A DNA stretch of 64,000 nucleotides from Shimia sp. SK013 (GTDB lineage Bacteria; Pseudomonadota; Alphaproteobacteria; Rhodobacterales; Rhodobacteraceae), in the NCBI RefSeq assembly GCF_001292625.1, contig NZ_LAJH01000009.1, positions 682,001 to 746,000 of the forward strand, in the 5' to 3' direction. The translations under genes were made by a program, and so were the position numbers. The notes beneath the pieces were generated by a model, which saw only the letters and a program-made list of their open reading frames with translations, was not told the origin of the DNA and made no database searches. This document shows positions 36,638 through 44,699 of the stretch, piece by piece (the stretch's first letter is position 1; every line of letters begins with the position of its first letter).

Positions 36638-37488
36638 ACTTCGCAACCTACTCCAGCGCAAATGAAACCTTCTACGGAGCAGCGACTGACAATGGCATGA
36701 TTGCCCTCAACGACGCCTTCCCCCAGTGGCCCACTTTGCTGGATGCCTTGCAGGCTGGCGGCCTGTCAGCACTTACCGAAGCCGCCGGAGACAAAGCCGT
36801 CACACACACCGATTTTCACTACGAAATGGTGCTGCCCAACGCGCCGCGTATCCTGTGCGTCGGTGTGAACTTTCCCGACCGCAACGCCGAATACAAAGAC
36901 GGCAGCGAGCAGCCGAAATTTATGTCGCTCTTCCCGCGCTTTGCATCGGGTTTTACAGGCCACAACCGCCCGCTGATCCGCCCCCCCGAAAGCCCGCAAC
37001 TGGATTACGAAGGCGAGGTCGCAGTTGTCATCGGCACGGGTGGACGCCGCATTGCACAGGCTGACGCTTATGACCACATCGCCGCGCTGACGCTTTGTAA
37101 CGAAGGCACCATTCGCGACTGGGTCCGCCACGCAAAGTTCAACGTGACCCAGGGCAAGAACTGGGACAACTCGGGCTCCATCGGCCCGTGGCTTGTGCCC
37201 TTCACCGATGCCGCCCAACTTGACGACGCCCGCATCCTCACCCGCGTGAACGGAGAAGTCCGCCAAGACGATGTTCTGTCGCGCATGATGCACCCGATCC
37301 GGCGCGAGATCGAATACATCTCGACTTTCATGACGCTGCACCCCGGCGACATCATTGTCACCGGCACCCCCACAGGGTCTGGCGCGCGCCTTGACCCGCC
37401 ACGGTTCCTCAAACCCGGCGATGTCGTCGAGGTTGAGGTGAACGGTATCGGCACCCTGCGCAACACGGTGGAGGACGAAGTCCAATGA
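36634..37488 (+). CDS. hpaG: Fumarylacetoacetase-family protein (HpaG-type isomerase/decarboxylase)
   Basis: 284 aa, single FAH domain: ILCVGVNFPDRNAEY, LDYEGEVAVVIG (metal Glu residues), DWVRHAKFNVTQGKNWDNSG, and GDIIVTGTPTGSG. In the pathway HpaG decarboxylates 5-oxopent-3-ene-1,2,5-tricarboxylate and isomerises the product. E. coli HpaG is a double-domain protein of about 430 aa, so this is half length; no second FAH gene is seen. GTG start at 36634 overlaps the preceding TGA and has GGGAGA upstream. Confidence 0.85.
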   Translation: MNFATYSSANETFYGAATDNGMIALNDAFPQWPTLLDALQAGGLSALTEAAGDKAVTHTDFHYEMVLPNAPRILCVGVNFPDRNAEYKDGSEQPKFMSLFPRFASGFTGHNRPLIRPPESPQLDYEGEVAVVIGTGGRRIAQADAYDHIAALTLCNEGTIRDWVRHAKFNVTQGKNWDNSGSIGPWLVPFTDAAQLDDARILTRVNGEVRQDDVLSRMMHPIRREIEYISTFMTLHPGDIIVTGTPTGSGARLDPPRFLKPGDVVEVEVNGIGTLRNTVEDEVQ

Positions 37489-38285
37489 CCCCCGAAGATC
37501 ACGCCCGCGCCGCTGATGATTTGCTTCGTGCCGAGGCGACTGCCGAACAGATCGGCCTGCTCACCAAGCGTCACCCCGACATGGGTATGGACGACGCCTA
37601 CGCCATCCAGAACGCGATCTACCGCTCCAAACTGGCACAAGGACAACCTGTGGTCGGCTGGAAGATCGGCCTGACGTCCAAGGCCATGCAATACGCGCTC
37701 AACATCGACATCCCAGACAGCGGCATCCTGTTTGACGACATGGTGTTTTCCCACGGCGCAACTGTCCCCAAGGGCCGGTTCATTCAGCCCCGCATCGAGG
37801 CCGAAATCGCCTTTGTGATGAAGTCCTCCATCGGAGGTTCCGACGTCAACCGTGATGACGTTCTCGCGGCAACCGACTATGTCGCGCCCTCGATCGAAAT
37901 CCTCGACACACGCATCGTGCGCATGGACGCCGAAACCGGCAAGACGCGAACTGTGTATGACACCATCAGCGACAACGCTGCCAACGCCGGTATCGTGCTT
38001 GGTGCCGAACGCCACGCGGTCGATGCCTTCGATTTACGTTGGGTTGGGGCCATCACCTCTCGCAACGGCGAAGTCGAAGAAACCGGACTGGGCGCAGGTG
38101 TGCTGAACGATCCCGTCGAAAGCGTGGTCTGGCTCGCCCGGCGCATGGCGCAATACGGCCAAACCATAGACCCCGGTCAGATCATTCTGTCCGGCAGCTT
38201 TATCCGTCCGATTGAATGCCCGTCGGGTGCCAGTATCCACGCTGATTTCGGATCGTTTGGCACCGTCGACATCGCCTTTACCTAA
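37485..38285 (+). CDS. hpaH: 2-oxo-hept-4-ene-1,7-dioate hydratase
   Basis: 266 aa of the FAH-related hydratase family. Motifs: VVGWKIGLTSKAMQ, PRIEAEIAFVM (metal-binding Glu residues), YVAPSIEILDTRI and SGSFIRPIECPSG. It adds water to give 4-hydroxy-2-oxoheptanedioate, the HpaI substrate. The start overlaps the hpaG stop (ATGA), and hpaI follows after 10 bp. Confidence 0.94.
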   Translation: MTPEDHARAADDLLRAEATAEQIGLLTKRHPDMGMDDAYAIQNAIYRSKLAQGQPVVGWKIGLTSKAMQYALNIDIPDSGILFDDMVFSHGATVPKGRFIQPRIEAEIAFVMKSSIGGSDVNRDDVLAATDYVAPSIEILDTRIVRMDAETGKTRTVYDTISDNAANAGIVLGAERHAVDAFDLRWVGAITSRNGEVEETGLGAGVLNDPVESVVWLARRMAQYGQTIDPGQIILSGSFIRPIECPSGASIHADFGSFGTVDIAFT

Positions 38286-38295
38286 AGGACACCCC

Positions 38296-39069
38296 ATGCC
38301 TGCACCGCACAATCCGTTCAAACACGCGCTTTCACAGGGTCACCTGCAACTCGGCTGTTGGCTTGGCCTTGCCGATCCATACATCGCCGAAATCAGCGCA
38401 GGTGCGGGGTTTGACTGGCTGCTGATCGACGGCGAACACGCACCCAACGATCTGCGCTCTATCACCGCGCAACTTCAAGTGATCGCAGGGCGCGACGCGC
38501 ACGCCGTTGTCCGCCCGCCCATCGGCGAGGCATGGGTTATTAAACAATTGCTCGATGCCGGTGCCCAATCGCTTCTGATCCCGATGGTCGAAAGCGGTGC
38601 GCAAGCACAAGATCTGGTCGACGCGGTGACCTATCCGCCGCACGGCATTCGCGGCGTGGGATCAGCCTTGGCCCGCGCCTCCGATTTCTCCGCAATTGGC
38701 GACTACCTGACAACCGCCCGTCAGGAAATTTGCTTGCTCGCCCAAGTCGAAAATCAGAAAAGTATCAACGCGCTGGATGACATACTCGCCGTGGACGGAC
38801 TTGATGGCGTGTTCATCGGCCCCTCGGATCTGGCGGCCGATATGGGTTTCATCGGGCAGCCGGGGCAAGCCGAGGTCAAGACCGCTGTTTTAGACGCCAC
38901 AAAGCGCATCGTTGCCGCTGGCAAAGCTGCTGGCATCCTCACCTTGGACAAAGATTTGCAACAAGCCTGTCGCAAGCTCGGCGCAACCTTCATCGCCACA
39001 GAGATCGACGTGACGCTGTTCGCTCGCAGTATGCGCACAGCCTCCGCCGCCGCAAAATCGCTCATCTAG
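38296..39069 (+). CDS. hpaI: 4-hydroxy-2-oxoheptanedioate aldolase
   Basis: 257 aa, class II pyruvate aldolase. Motifs: LGCWLGLADPYIAE, DWLLIDGEHAPND (catalytic His), LIPMVESGAQA, the metal Glu in LAQVENQKS and GPSDLAADMG. It splits the substrate into pyruvate and succinic semialdehyde, which the GabD-like enzyme then oxidises. AAAGGA precedes the ATG at 38296. Last gene of the operon. Confidence 0.95.
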   Translation: MPAPHNPFKHALSQGHLQLGCWLGLADPYIAEISAGAGFDWLLIDGEHAPNDLRSITAQLQVIAGRDAHAVVRPPIGEAWVIKQLLDAGAQSLLIPMVESGAQAQDLVDAVTYPPHGIRGVGSALARASDFSAIGDYLTTARQEICLLAQVENQKSINALDDILAVDGLDGVFIGPSDLAADMGFIGQPGQAEVKTAVLDATKRIVAAGKAAGILTLDKDLQQACRKLGATFIATEIDVTLFARSMRTASAAAKSLI

Positions 39070-39163
39070 TTAGTCGGTGATACAGACGCAGCCCTCCAGA
39101 ACCGCGAAAACTTCGCAATTCCTTTGCGAAAGGAAAATCTGTCTATTCACTTGAGAGGGAAAA

Positions 39164-39239
<76 letters not shown>

Positions 39240-39360
39240 GGTGGAGCAGCATTTAGCCCGCCCAAAAGCCGAGCGCAAGCCCATATTTGCGAAAAAATCA
39301 TTCCAGCGCAAATTTGCTTTTCAGGAACCCATGCAGACCACAGATCGCTCCAAAACGACA

Positions 39361-39392
39361 ACGGGCGCTCGACCTTTTCAGGGAGCGCCCGT
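39361..39392 (-). terminator. Hairpin between the two tRNA-Val genes
   Basis: Perfect 10-bp stem (ACGGGCGCTC/GAGCGCCCGT) with a 12-base loop, 9 bp after the 3-prime end of tRNA-Val(CAC) on the minus strand. The loop-side sequence TCCCTGAAAAGG also occurs in the lon terminator. The T-rich tail (TTGTCGTTTTGG) is weak, so it may be a processing or partial termination site. Confidence 0.55.
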
Positions 39393-39400
39393 GCCAAAGA

Positions 39401-39475
39401 TGGTGGGTGATAAGAGATTTGAACTTCTGACATCTTCGATGTGAACGAAGCGCTCTACCACTGAGCTAATCACCC
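39401..39475 (-). tRNA. tRNA-Val (CAC), degenerate T stem
   Basis: 75 nt with encoded CCA. Acceptor stem GGGTGAT/ATCACCC and anticodon stem CTTCG/CGAAG are perfect, with loop TTCACAT giving anticodon CAC. The T arm AGAAG/CTCTT has an A-C mismatch and a G-U pair. The sequence is otherwise nearly the same as the tRNA-Val(TAC) downstream, indicating duplication. Its codon GTG can also be read by the TAC isoacceptor. Confidence 0.88.
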
Positions 39476-39494
39476 GGTGTCGCGCTGCTTATCC

Positions 39495-39989
39495 TCAGTC
39501 AGAAGTCTCTGCGACAGTGTCCCCGCTAGTTTCCTTGGTCTCCTCTGCCTCAGACGTCTCCTTACGCCGAACGCGCGTTGTGATCACAACCCCGCCATCG
39601 ATATCCTTGGATTTCTGTACCTTGACGCGACCCAATGGCGGCAATTGCAGTGCCCGTCCCTCTTCCAGCGCCTCTCCAAGAATGGCCAAGGCCGCCTCGA
39701 TTGCAGGTTTTGCGAATTTTTTCCTGATACCGGACCGTTCCACAACGGCATCAAACAACTCGTTTTTGCGCAATTCTTCGGAACCGTCTTTCTCAAGTGC
39801 TGCAACCACAACTCCCTCAGGCACCTTGCTCGCGGTCGACGCAACTGTTGCCGTTACCGCGGCGGTGCTGGCTGTCGCGGCTTTGCTCGTGGCGGCTGTC
39901 GTCGCCGCCGTGGATTTACGCGCGGTTGTTGTGGACCGACTGCGTGTTGTCATGGTTTTACGTGTGCTGCTCGAAGGAGTTTTGGCCAT
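39495..39989 (-). CDS. HU-family DNA-binding protein with a basic Ser/Thr/Ala tail
   Basis: 164 aa. Residues 1-55 are a low-complexity Thr/Ser/Ala tail with many Arg/Lys (TRKTMTTRSRSTTTARKST). Residues about 56-140 form the HU/IHF fold (KNELFDAVVERSGI, IEAALAILGEALEEGRALQLPPLGRVKV). The end is acidic. The tail recalls eukaryotic H1 and would neutralise extra DNA charge. It lies downstream of lon on the same strand, a conserved alphaproteobacterial order, and 20 bp before tRNA-Val(CAC). Confidence 0.85.
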   Translation of the reverse strand: MAKTPSSSTRKTMTTRSRSTTTARKSTAATTAATSKAATASTAAVTATVASTASKVPEGVVVAALEKDGSEELRKNELFDAVVERSGIRKKFAKPAIEAALAILGEALEEGRALQLPPLGRVKVQKSKDIDGGVVITTRVRRKETSEAEETKETSGDTVAETSD

Positions 39990-40144
39990 TACTGTCTCAC
40001 TCAAATAATTGTCGCCGCAAACCGACGCGGCATTGCTCATATACTCGCTTCAACCCTATCAGGCGCCCCCTTATAAAACCACCGCTATCCCAATTTGTTG
40101 TCGCTGGAGCGCCTACAAACCACAAGATAGGCCATTTTTCGTGC

Positions 40145-40172
40145 AAAAAACGCGCCCCTTTTCAGGGACGCG
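40145..40172 (-). terminator. Intrinsic terminator after lon
   Basis: On the minus strand an 8-bp stem CGCGTCCC/GGGGCGCG (one G-T pair) with a TGAAAA loop is followed by TTTTTT, starting 28 bp after the lon stop. Confidence 0.85.
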
Positions 40173-40200
40173 CTCTGCTTCAGTTTTGCTTAAAGTGGCG

Positions 40201-42603
40201 TCAGTGTGCCGTGGCCGAGGCCCCCTGCTCCGCCTTCAGAGCAGCCGCCGCAGCTTCTTCTGCCGCCTCGTCCCACTCAATGGCTTCGGGTTCGTCAACC
40301 AAGGCCAGCTTCAGCACTTCGGACACATGTTTAACCGGAATGATATCCAGACCCGCCTTCACGTTGTCCGGAATATCGGTCAGATCCTTTTCGTTTTCTT
40401 GCGGGATCAGAACCGTTTTGATGCCACCACGAAGGGCCGCAAGCAGCTTCTCTTTCAAGCCACCAATTGGCATCGCATTGCCGCGCAGGCTGACTTCGCC
40501 GGTCATTGCCATGTCTTTGCGCACCGGAATGCCGGTCAGGACCGACACAATCGACGTCACCATCGCCAAACCAGCGGACGGGCCATCTTTGGGCGTGGCG
40601 CCATCGGGCACGTGAACGTGGATGTCGATCTTGTCAAACAAGGTCGGTTTCACACCAATCTGCGGGCTGATCGAACGCACATAAGAAGACGCCGCATCAA
40701 TGGACTCCTTCATCACGTCGCCGAGCTTACCGGTGGTCTTCATCCGCCCTTTACCAGGCAGTTTCAGACCTTCGATGTGCAGCAGATCACCACCAACGCT
40801 GGTCCAAGCAAGCCCCGTAACAACACCGACCTGGTTTTCATCCTCAGCCAGCCCATAACGGAACTTTTTCACGCCCAGATAATCATCAAGATTGTCGGCG
40901 GTCACCGAAACGGTTTCCTCCTCGCCTTTAACGATCTTCGTCACAGCTTTACGGGTCAGCTTGGCCAATTCACGTTCAAGGTTCCGCACGCCCGCCTCGC
41001 GGGTATAGGTGCGCACGATTTCCTGAATCGCCTCATCAGACACTTCGAACTCGCCTTTCTTGAGGCCGTGGTTCTTGATCTGCTTGTCGATCAGATGCTG
41101 ACGCGCAATCTCGCGCTTTTCATCTTCTGTGTAACCCGCCAACGGGATGATCTCCATCCGGTCCAACAAAGGTCCCGGCATGTTGTAGGAGTTCGCCGTG
41201 GTCAGGAACATCACGTTGGACAGATCGTATTCCACCTCAAGGTAGTGATCGACAAACGTGCTGTTCTGCTCCGGATCAAGCACTTCGAGCATCGCGGATG
41301 CAGGATCGCCACGGAAATCCTGCCCCATCTTGTCGATTTCATCGAGCAGGATCAGCGGGTTTGTGGTCTTCGCCTTTTTCAGCGCCTGAATGATCTTACC
41401 GGGCATGGAGCCGATATAGGTCCGACGGTGACCGCGGATCTCGCTTTCATCACGCACACCACCCAGCGAAATGCGGATGAACTCACGTCCTGTGGCCTTG
41501 GCAACCGATTTGCCAAGCGAGGTTTTGCCCACACCAGGAGGGCCCACAAGACACATGATCGGGCCTTTAAGCTTGGTCGATCTCTGCTGCACGGCAAGGT
41601 ATTCGACAATGCGTTCTTTGACCTTTTCCAGACCGTAGTGATCCGTATCCAGCATGGCTTGCGCCGCATTCAGATCCTTCTTCACCCGGCCCTTTTTGTT
41701 CCACGGAATGGACAGCATCCAATCCAGATAGTTGCGCACAACTGTGGCTTCGGCCGACATCGGGCTCATATTCTTGAGCTTTTTCAGCTCGGCATCAGCT
41801 TTTTCCTTGGCTTCCTTGGACAGCTTGGTCTTGCCAATCTTGTCCTCAAGCTCGGCAATCTCGCCTTCGCCTTCTTCGCCGTCGCCAAGTTCTTTCTGAA
41901 TGGCCTTCATCTGCTCATTCAAATAGTACTCGCGCTGCGTCTTCTCCATCTGGGTTTTGACGCGCGTCTTGATCTTTTTCTCGACCTGCAAAACGCTCAT
42001 CTCGCCCTGCATCAGGCCATAGACCTTCTCAAGCCGCTCACTGACCGACAGTGTCTCAAGCAGATCCTGTTTCTGGTCCACTTCGATGCCCAAATGACCG
42101 GCCACAAGATCGGCCAGGCGTGCAGGCTCCTCCGCGTCCTCAACGGCGCTCAGCGCTTCTTCAGGGATATTTTTCTTGACCTTGGCATACCGCTCGAACT
42201 CATCGCCAACAGAGCGCAACAGCGCTTCAATGGTGGCGAGGTCACCCGGCATTTCTTCCAGATGCTCGGCGCGGGCTTCAAAGAAATTCTCGTTTTCAAT
42301 GAAATCAGCGATCGTCACGCGGCTTTGACCCTCAACCAGCACCTTTACGGTGCCATCGGGCAGTTTCAAAAGCTGCAGCACATTTGCCAGCACGCCGGTG
42401 CGATAGATGCCGTCGGGGCCCGGATCGTCCTCAGCAGGGTCGACTTGGCTCGACAACAAAATCTGTTTGTCATCGGCCATCACCTCTTCAAGCGCGCGGA
42501 CCGATTTTTCCCGTCCCACAAACAGCGGCACAATCATATGTGGAAAGACCACAATGTCGCGCAGCGGCAAGACGGGATAAGATGGGTTCAGAGACTCTAA
42601 CAT
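40201..42603 (-). CDS. lon: ATP-dependent protease Lon
   Basis: 800 aa, full length LonA. N-terminal substrate domain (YPVLPLRDIVVFPHM at the start), AAA+ module with Walker A GPPGVGKTS and Walker B LILLDEIDKM, and the protease domain with the catalytic Ser in DGPSAGLAM and its partner Lys downstream. It degrades misfolded and regulatory proteins in the cytoplasm. AAGGA precedes the ATG. A heat-shock-type promoter lies about 85 bp upstream. Confidence 0.98.
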   Translation of the reverse strand: MLESLNPSYPVLPLRDIVVFPHMIVPLFVGREKSVRALEEVMADDKQILLSSQVDPAEDDPGPDGIYRTGVLANVLQLLKLPDGTVKVLVEGQSRVTIADFIENENFFEARAEHLEEMPGDLATIEALLRSVGDEFERYAKVKKNIPEEALSAVEDAEEPARLADLVAGHLGIEVDQKQDLLETLSVSERLEKVYGLMQGEMSVLQVEKKIKTRVKTQMEKTQREYYLNEQMKAIQKELGDGEEGEGEIAELEDKIGKTKLSKEAKEKADAELKKLKNMSPMSAEATVVRNYLDWMLSIPWNKKGRVKKDLNAAQAMLDTDHYGLEKVKERIVEYLAVQQRSTKLKGPIMCLVGPPGVGKTSLGKSVAKATGREFIRISLGGVRDESEIRGHRRTYIGSMPGKIIQALKKAKTTNPLILLDEIDKMGQDFRGDPASAMLEVLDPEQNSTFVDHYLEVEYDLSNVMFLTTANSYNMPGPLLDRMEIIPLAGYTEDEKREIARQHLIDKQIKNHGLKKGEFEVSDEAIQEIVRTYTREAGVRNLERELAKLTRKAVTKIVKGEEETVSVTADNLDDYLGVKKFRYGLAEDENQVGVVTGLAWTSVGGDLLHIEGLKLPGKGRMKTTGKLGDVMKESIDAASSYVRSISPQIGVKPTLFDKIDIHVHVPDGATPKDGPSAGLAMVTSIVSVLTGIPVRKDMAMTGEVSLRGNAMPIGGLKEKLLAALRGGIKTVLIPQENEKDLTDIPDNVKAGLDIIPVKHVSEVLKLALVDEPEAIEWDEAAEEAAAAALKAEQGASATAH

Positions 42604-42929
42604 GAGTATTCCTTGTTCTAGCAAAGCGGCCCGGGTCCCATTCTAGGCAACCACTCGTCCACTTTCCGTTTCCTCGGCTAACTGAAATGGGGGCCATCCC
42701 CTATCGATTCAACCGCTCTTTTTTGCTTGGCAGACACAATGCCTTTCCAAGTCCTAAGTCACAAGGCGCTAAAGCCCTAAATGTATGGTTTTCGCGACGT
42801 CGCGCAAATTTGACGACGCCCTCGCACCACAGAGCACAAATCTTTTTGATCGCCATTTTTTCACCGCATTTCCCCATCACATTTGTTTCCAAATTGGAAC
42901 CAAAGCCACTCAAAACGCTGGATTGACAC
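42604..42929. other. Intergenic region between divergent lon and the ATP-grasp gene
   Basis: This 326-bp stretch holds the lon promoter (42685-42713) and leader. The half next to the ATP-grasp gene is AT-richer and has no clear promoter or palindrome that I can support. No small gene has a convincing start and Shine-Dalgarno. Confidence 0.6.
42685..42713 (-). promoter_or_regulatory. Sigma-32 (RpoH)-type promoter of lon
   Basis: On the minus strand, GTTGAA is followed after 15 bases by CCCCATTT. This agrees with the heat-shock consensus CTTGAA-N13/14-CCCCATNT, apart from the first base and a spacer one base long (or exactly 14 if the run of five C is used). E. coli lon has the same GTTGAAT -35. 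Confidence 0.65.
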
Positions 42930-44090
42930 ATGACAACCGACGCAAAATCCTCCGCCGCCGACCTTGATTTGCACCACTATTATTCGATGCGGGACAACAG
43001 TCACAAAGACCTGCTGGCCTATGCGGCCAAAAAATCCGGTCGCTCTGTGCTGGCCATACAGCGCGAATTTTCGCAAATGGCAAAATCCGATGCGCGACTT
43101 AACATGGTCGAATACATCCGGACCGGGCTTTACGATCTTGACCGCTTCACGCCTGAGCAACGCGCAGAATTCCTGTCCAACGACTTGCACTGGCCGATCA
43201 CGCACACCTGTAACAACAAACGCTGGACCGCTGCCGCCGAAGACAAGGCGCTTGCTGGCACCTTGCTGCAGGCCGGCGGGGTCGCGGTTCCTGAAAGTCT
43301 CGCGGTCATCGACACCTCCGCCCGGCTCTACCCCGGTCTGACCAAGATCGACACTGCCGAAGGCCTCAATACCCTCCTGATGGCCAACAGCGACAAACAG
43401 CTTTTTGGCAAAGTGACCGACGGCATGGTCAGCTTTGGCGCCTTCCGCGTCGAAAAGGCTGATGACACCCACATCCACTGTTCCGGCCACGCTCCAATGA
43501 CTTACGCGGATTTCCTAAACGATTTTGTCGCCGACAACGCCTATATCGTACAATCCGTGCTCAGCAACCATGACGGCTTTGCAAAATACTGCTCGGCCCT
43601 CGCCACTGTGCGCATGGTCAATTTGGTGCGGGACAACGACGTCTTTTGCCCCGTTGCAATCATCAAGATGCCGCAAGGCGACAACATCGCAGATGCTTTC
43701 TGGCGTCCGGGTAACTTGGCCTGCAGCATCGACGTGGACACCGGTGAAATCAAGACCGTCGTCCTGCGCGGCGTGGAAACTGAGTTTCTGGACGATCACC
43801 CAGAGGTTGCCGGCCTGATGGGGCTAAAGTTGCCCTGTTGGGACGAACTGCGCGACATCAACGACCGGGCGGCCCGCATCTTTGCCCCAATTCGCTATCA
43901 ATCCACAGACATTGCCATCACGCCCGACGGGCCGGTGGTGGTTGAATTGAACTACGGAGGTGGTTTCGATCTGCCGCAATACGCCAGCCGCCGTGGCATG
44001 CTCACACCCGAGGTGCGCGCCTTCTTTGAGGGTTGTGGCTATGATTTTGCCGCGCGGCCGAAACGCAAAAAACTGTTTGGTCTGATTTGA
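42930..44090 (+). CDS. ATP-grasp protein, sugar-transfer-associated type
   Basis: 386 aa. The C-terminal half carries ATP-grasp features: KVTDGMVSFGAF, then DIAITPDGPVVVELNYGGGFDLPQYAS, where the Glu/Asn pair would bind Mg-ATP. The pattern fits the ATPgrasp_ST family, often found in polysaccharide loci, but no glycan genes are nearby. The N-terminal 100 residues are helical (YYSMRDNSHKDLLAYAAKKSG). Substrate unknown. It stands alone between lon and a convergent secreted-protein gene. Confidence 0.7.
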   Translation: MTTDAKSSAADLDLHHYYSMRDNSHKDLLAYAAKKSGRSVLAIQREFSQMAKSDARLNMVEYIRTGLYDLDRFTPEQRAEFLSNDLHWPITHTCNNKRWTAAAEDKALAGTLLQAGGVAVPESLAVIDTSARLYPGLTKIDTAEGLNTLLMANSDKQLFGKVTDGMVSFGAFRVEKADDTHIHCSGHAPMTYADFLNDFVADNAYIVQSVLSNHDGFAKYCSALATVRMVNLVRDNDVFCPVAIIKMPQGDNIADAFWRPGNLACSIDVDTGEIKTVVLRGVETEFLDDHPEVAGLMGLKLPCWDELRDINDRAARIFAPIRYQSTDIAITPDGPVVVELNYGGGFDLPQYASRRGMLTPEVRAFFEGCGYDFAARPKRKKLFGLI

Positions 44091-44104
44091 CGGCTCGGGA
44101 GAAC

Positions 44105-44127
44105 GCGCGCCCGTGTGTCAGGCGCGC
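44105..44127. terminator. Hairpin between convergent genes
   Basis: Perfect 7-bp GCGCGCC/GGCGCGC stem with a 9-base loop, 14 bp after the ATP-grasp stop and 13 bp before the end of the convergent secreted-protein gene. It could stop transcription from both sides; no T tract. Confidence 0.55.
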
Positions 44128-44140
44128 CATCTGCCCTGTC

Positions 44141-44689
44141 TCAGTCCACGGGTTGCAACAGAACCGTTTCGACCATGAACAACACGGTCTCGTCGCTGCG
44201 TAAGGTCAACTCTGAAATTTCAAGGATCCGGTCGTCGAAATACGGCACCAGCGTGATGGTCCCAAATACGCTCACACCCCCTTCAAGTGCCGGCAGTTCC
44301 ACCTGCATCTGTGGCAACCGTTCCGGTCCACACAACGTGTCACTCAGAACGTCAGCGAGGTCGGCACGTTCGGTTGCTTCCAGCATGTCGTCCACACGAT
44401 CCACGTCGTAAGGTTTTGGCGTGACCCATTCCAACGCCACCTCTTCGCCCATCTGGCTGTCGACAAACCCCGACTGAAACATGCCATCTGCTGAAATTCG
44501 TGTGGCAAACACCCTTGCAGGCCGCACAAAAGACGTGTCTGCGCCTTCAACAGAGGTGCTGCCTTCACGCTCCCAGCTGCCCGCCAGCCGCGCATATACG
44601 TCTGCGGGGTCCGTGACATCACAAAACCCGTCGGCAATCGCCCAACTTGGCGCCACAACCAGGGCCGCGCTTGCAATCAAACGCTTCAT
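44141..44689 (-). CDS. Secreted hypothetical protein, 182 aa
   Basis: Signal peptide (KRLIASAALVVAPSWAIA), mature protein of about 163 residues with two Cys (GFCDVT and TLCGPE) likely to form a disulfide. Mostly predicted beta strands; begins with a lipocalin-like LAGSWEREGS, though I cannot confirm that family. AGGAGA precedes the ATG. It lies 10 bp downstream of tgt on the same strand. Confidence 0.75.
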   Translation of the reverse strand: MKRLIASAALVVAPSWAIADGFCDVTDPADVYARLAGSWEREGSTSVEGADTSFVRPARVFATRISADGMFQSGFVDSQMGEEVALEWVTPKPYDVDRVDDMLEATERADLADVLSDTLCGPERLPQMQVELPALEGGVSVFGTITLVPYFDDRILEISELTLRSDETVLFMVETVLLQPVD

Positions 44690-44699
44690 GGGTCTCTCC

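Noticed and set aside
39401-39475. Calling tRNA-Val(CAC) a pseudogene
   Set aside because: Acceptor, D and anticodon arms and the encoded CCA are intact; a single A-C mismatch in the T arm is not enough.
40009-42600. Long open frame of more than 850 codons on the plus strand opposite lon
   Set aside because: It is the antisense of lon. High third-position GC removes stop codons from the complementary frame; the translation is rich in His, Gln, Arg and Leu and shows no domain.
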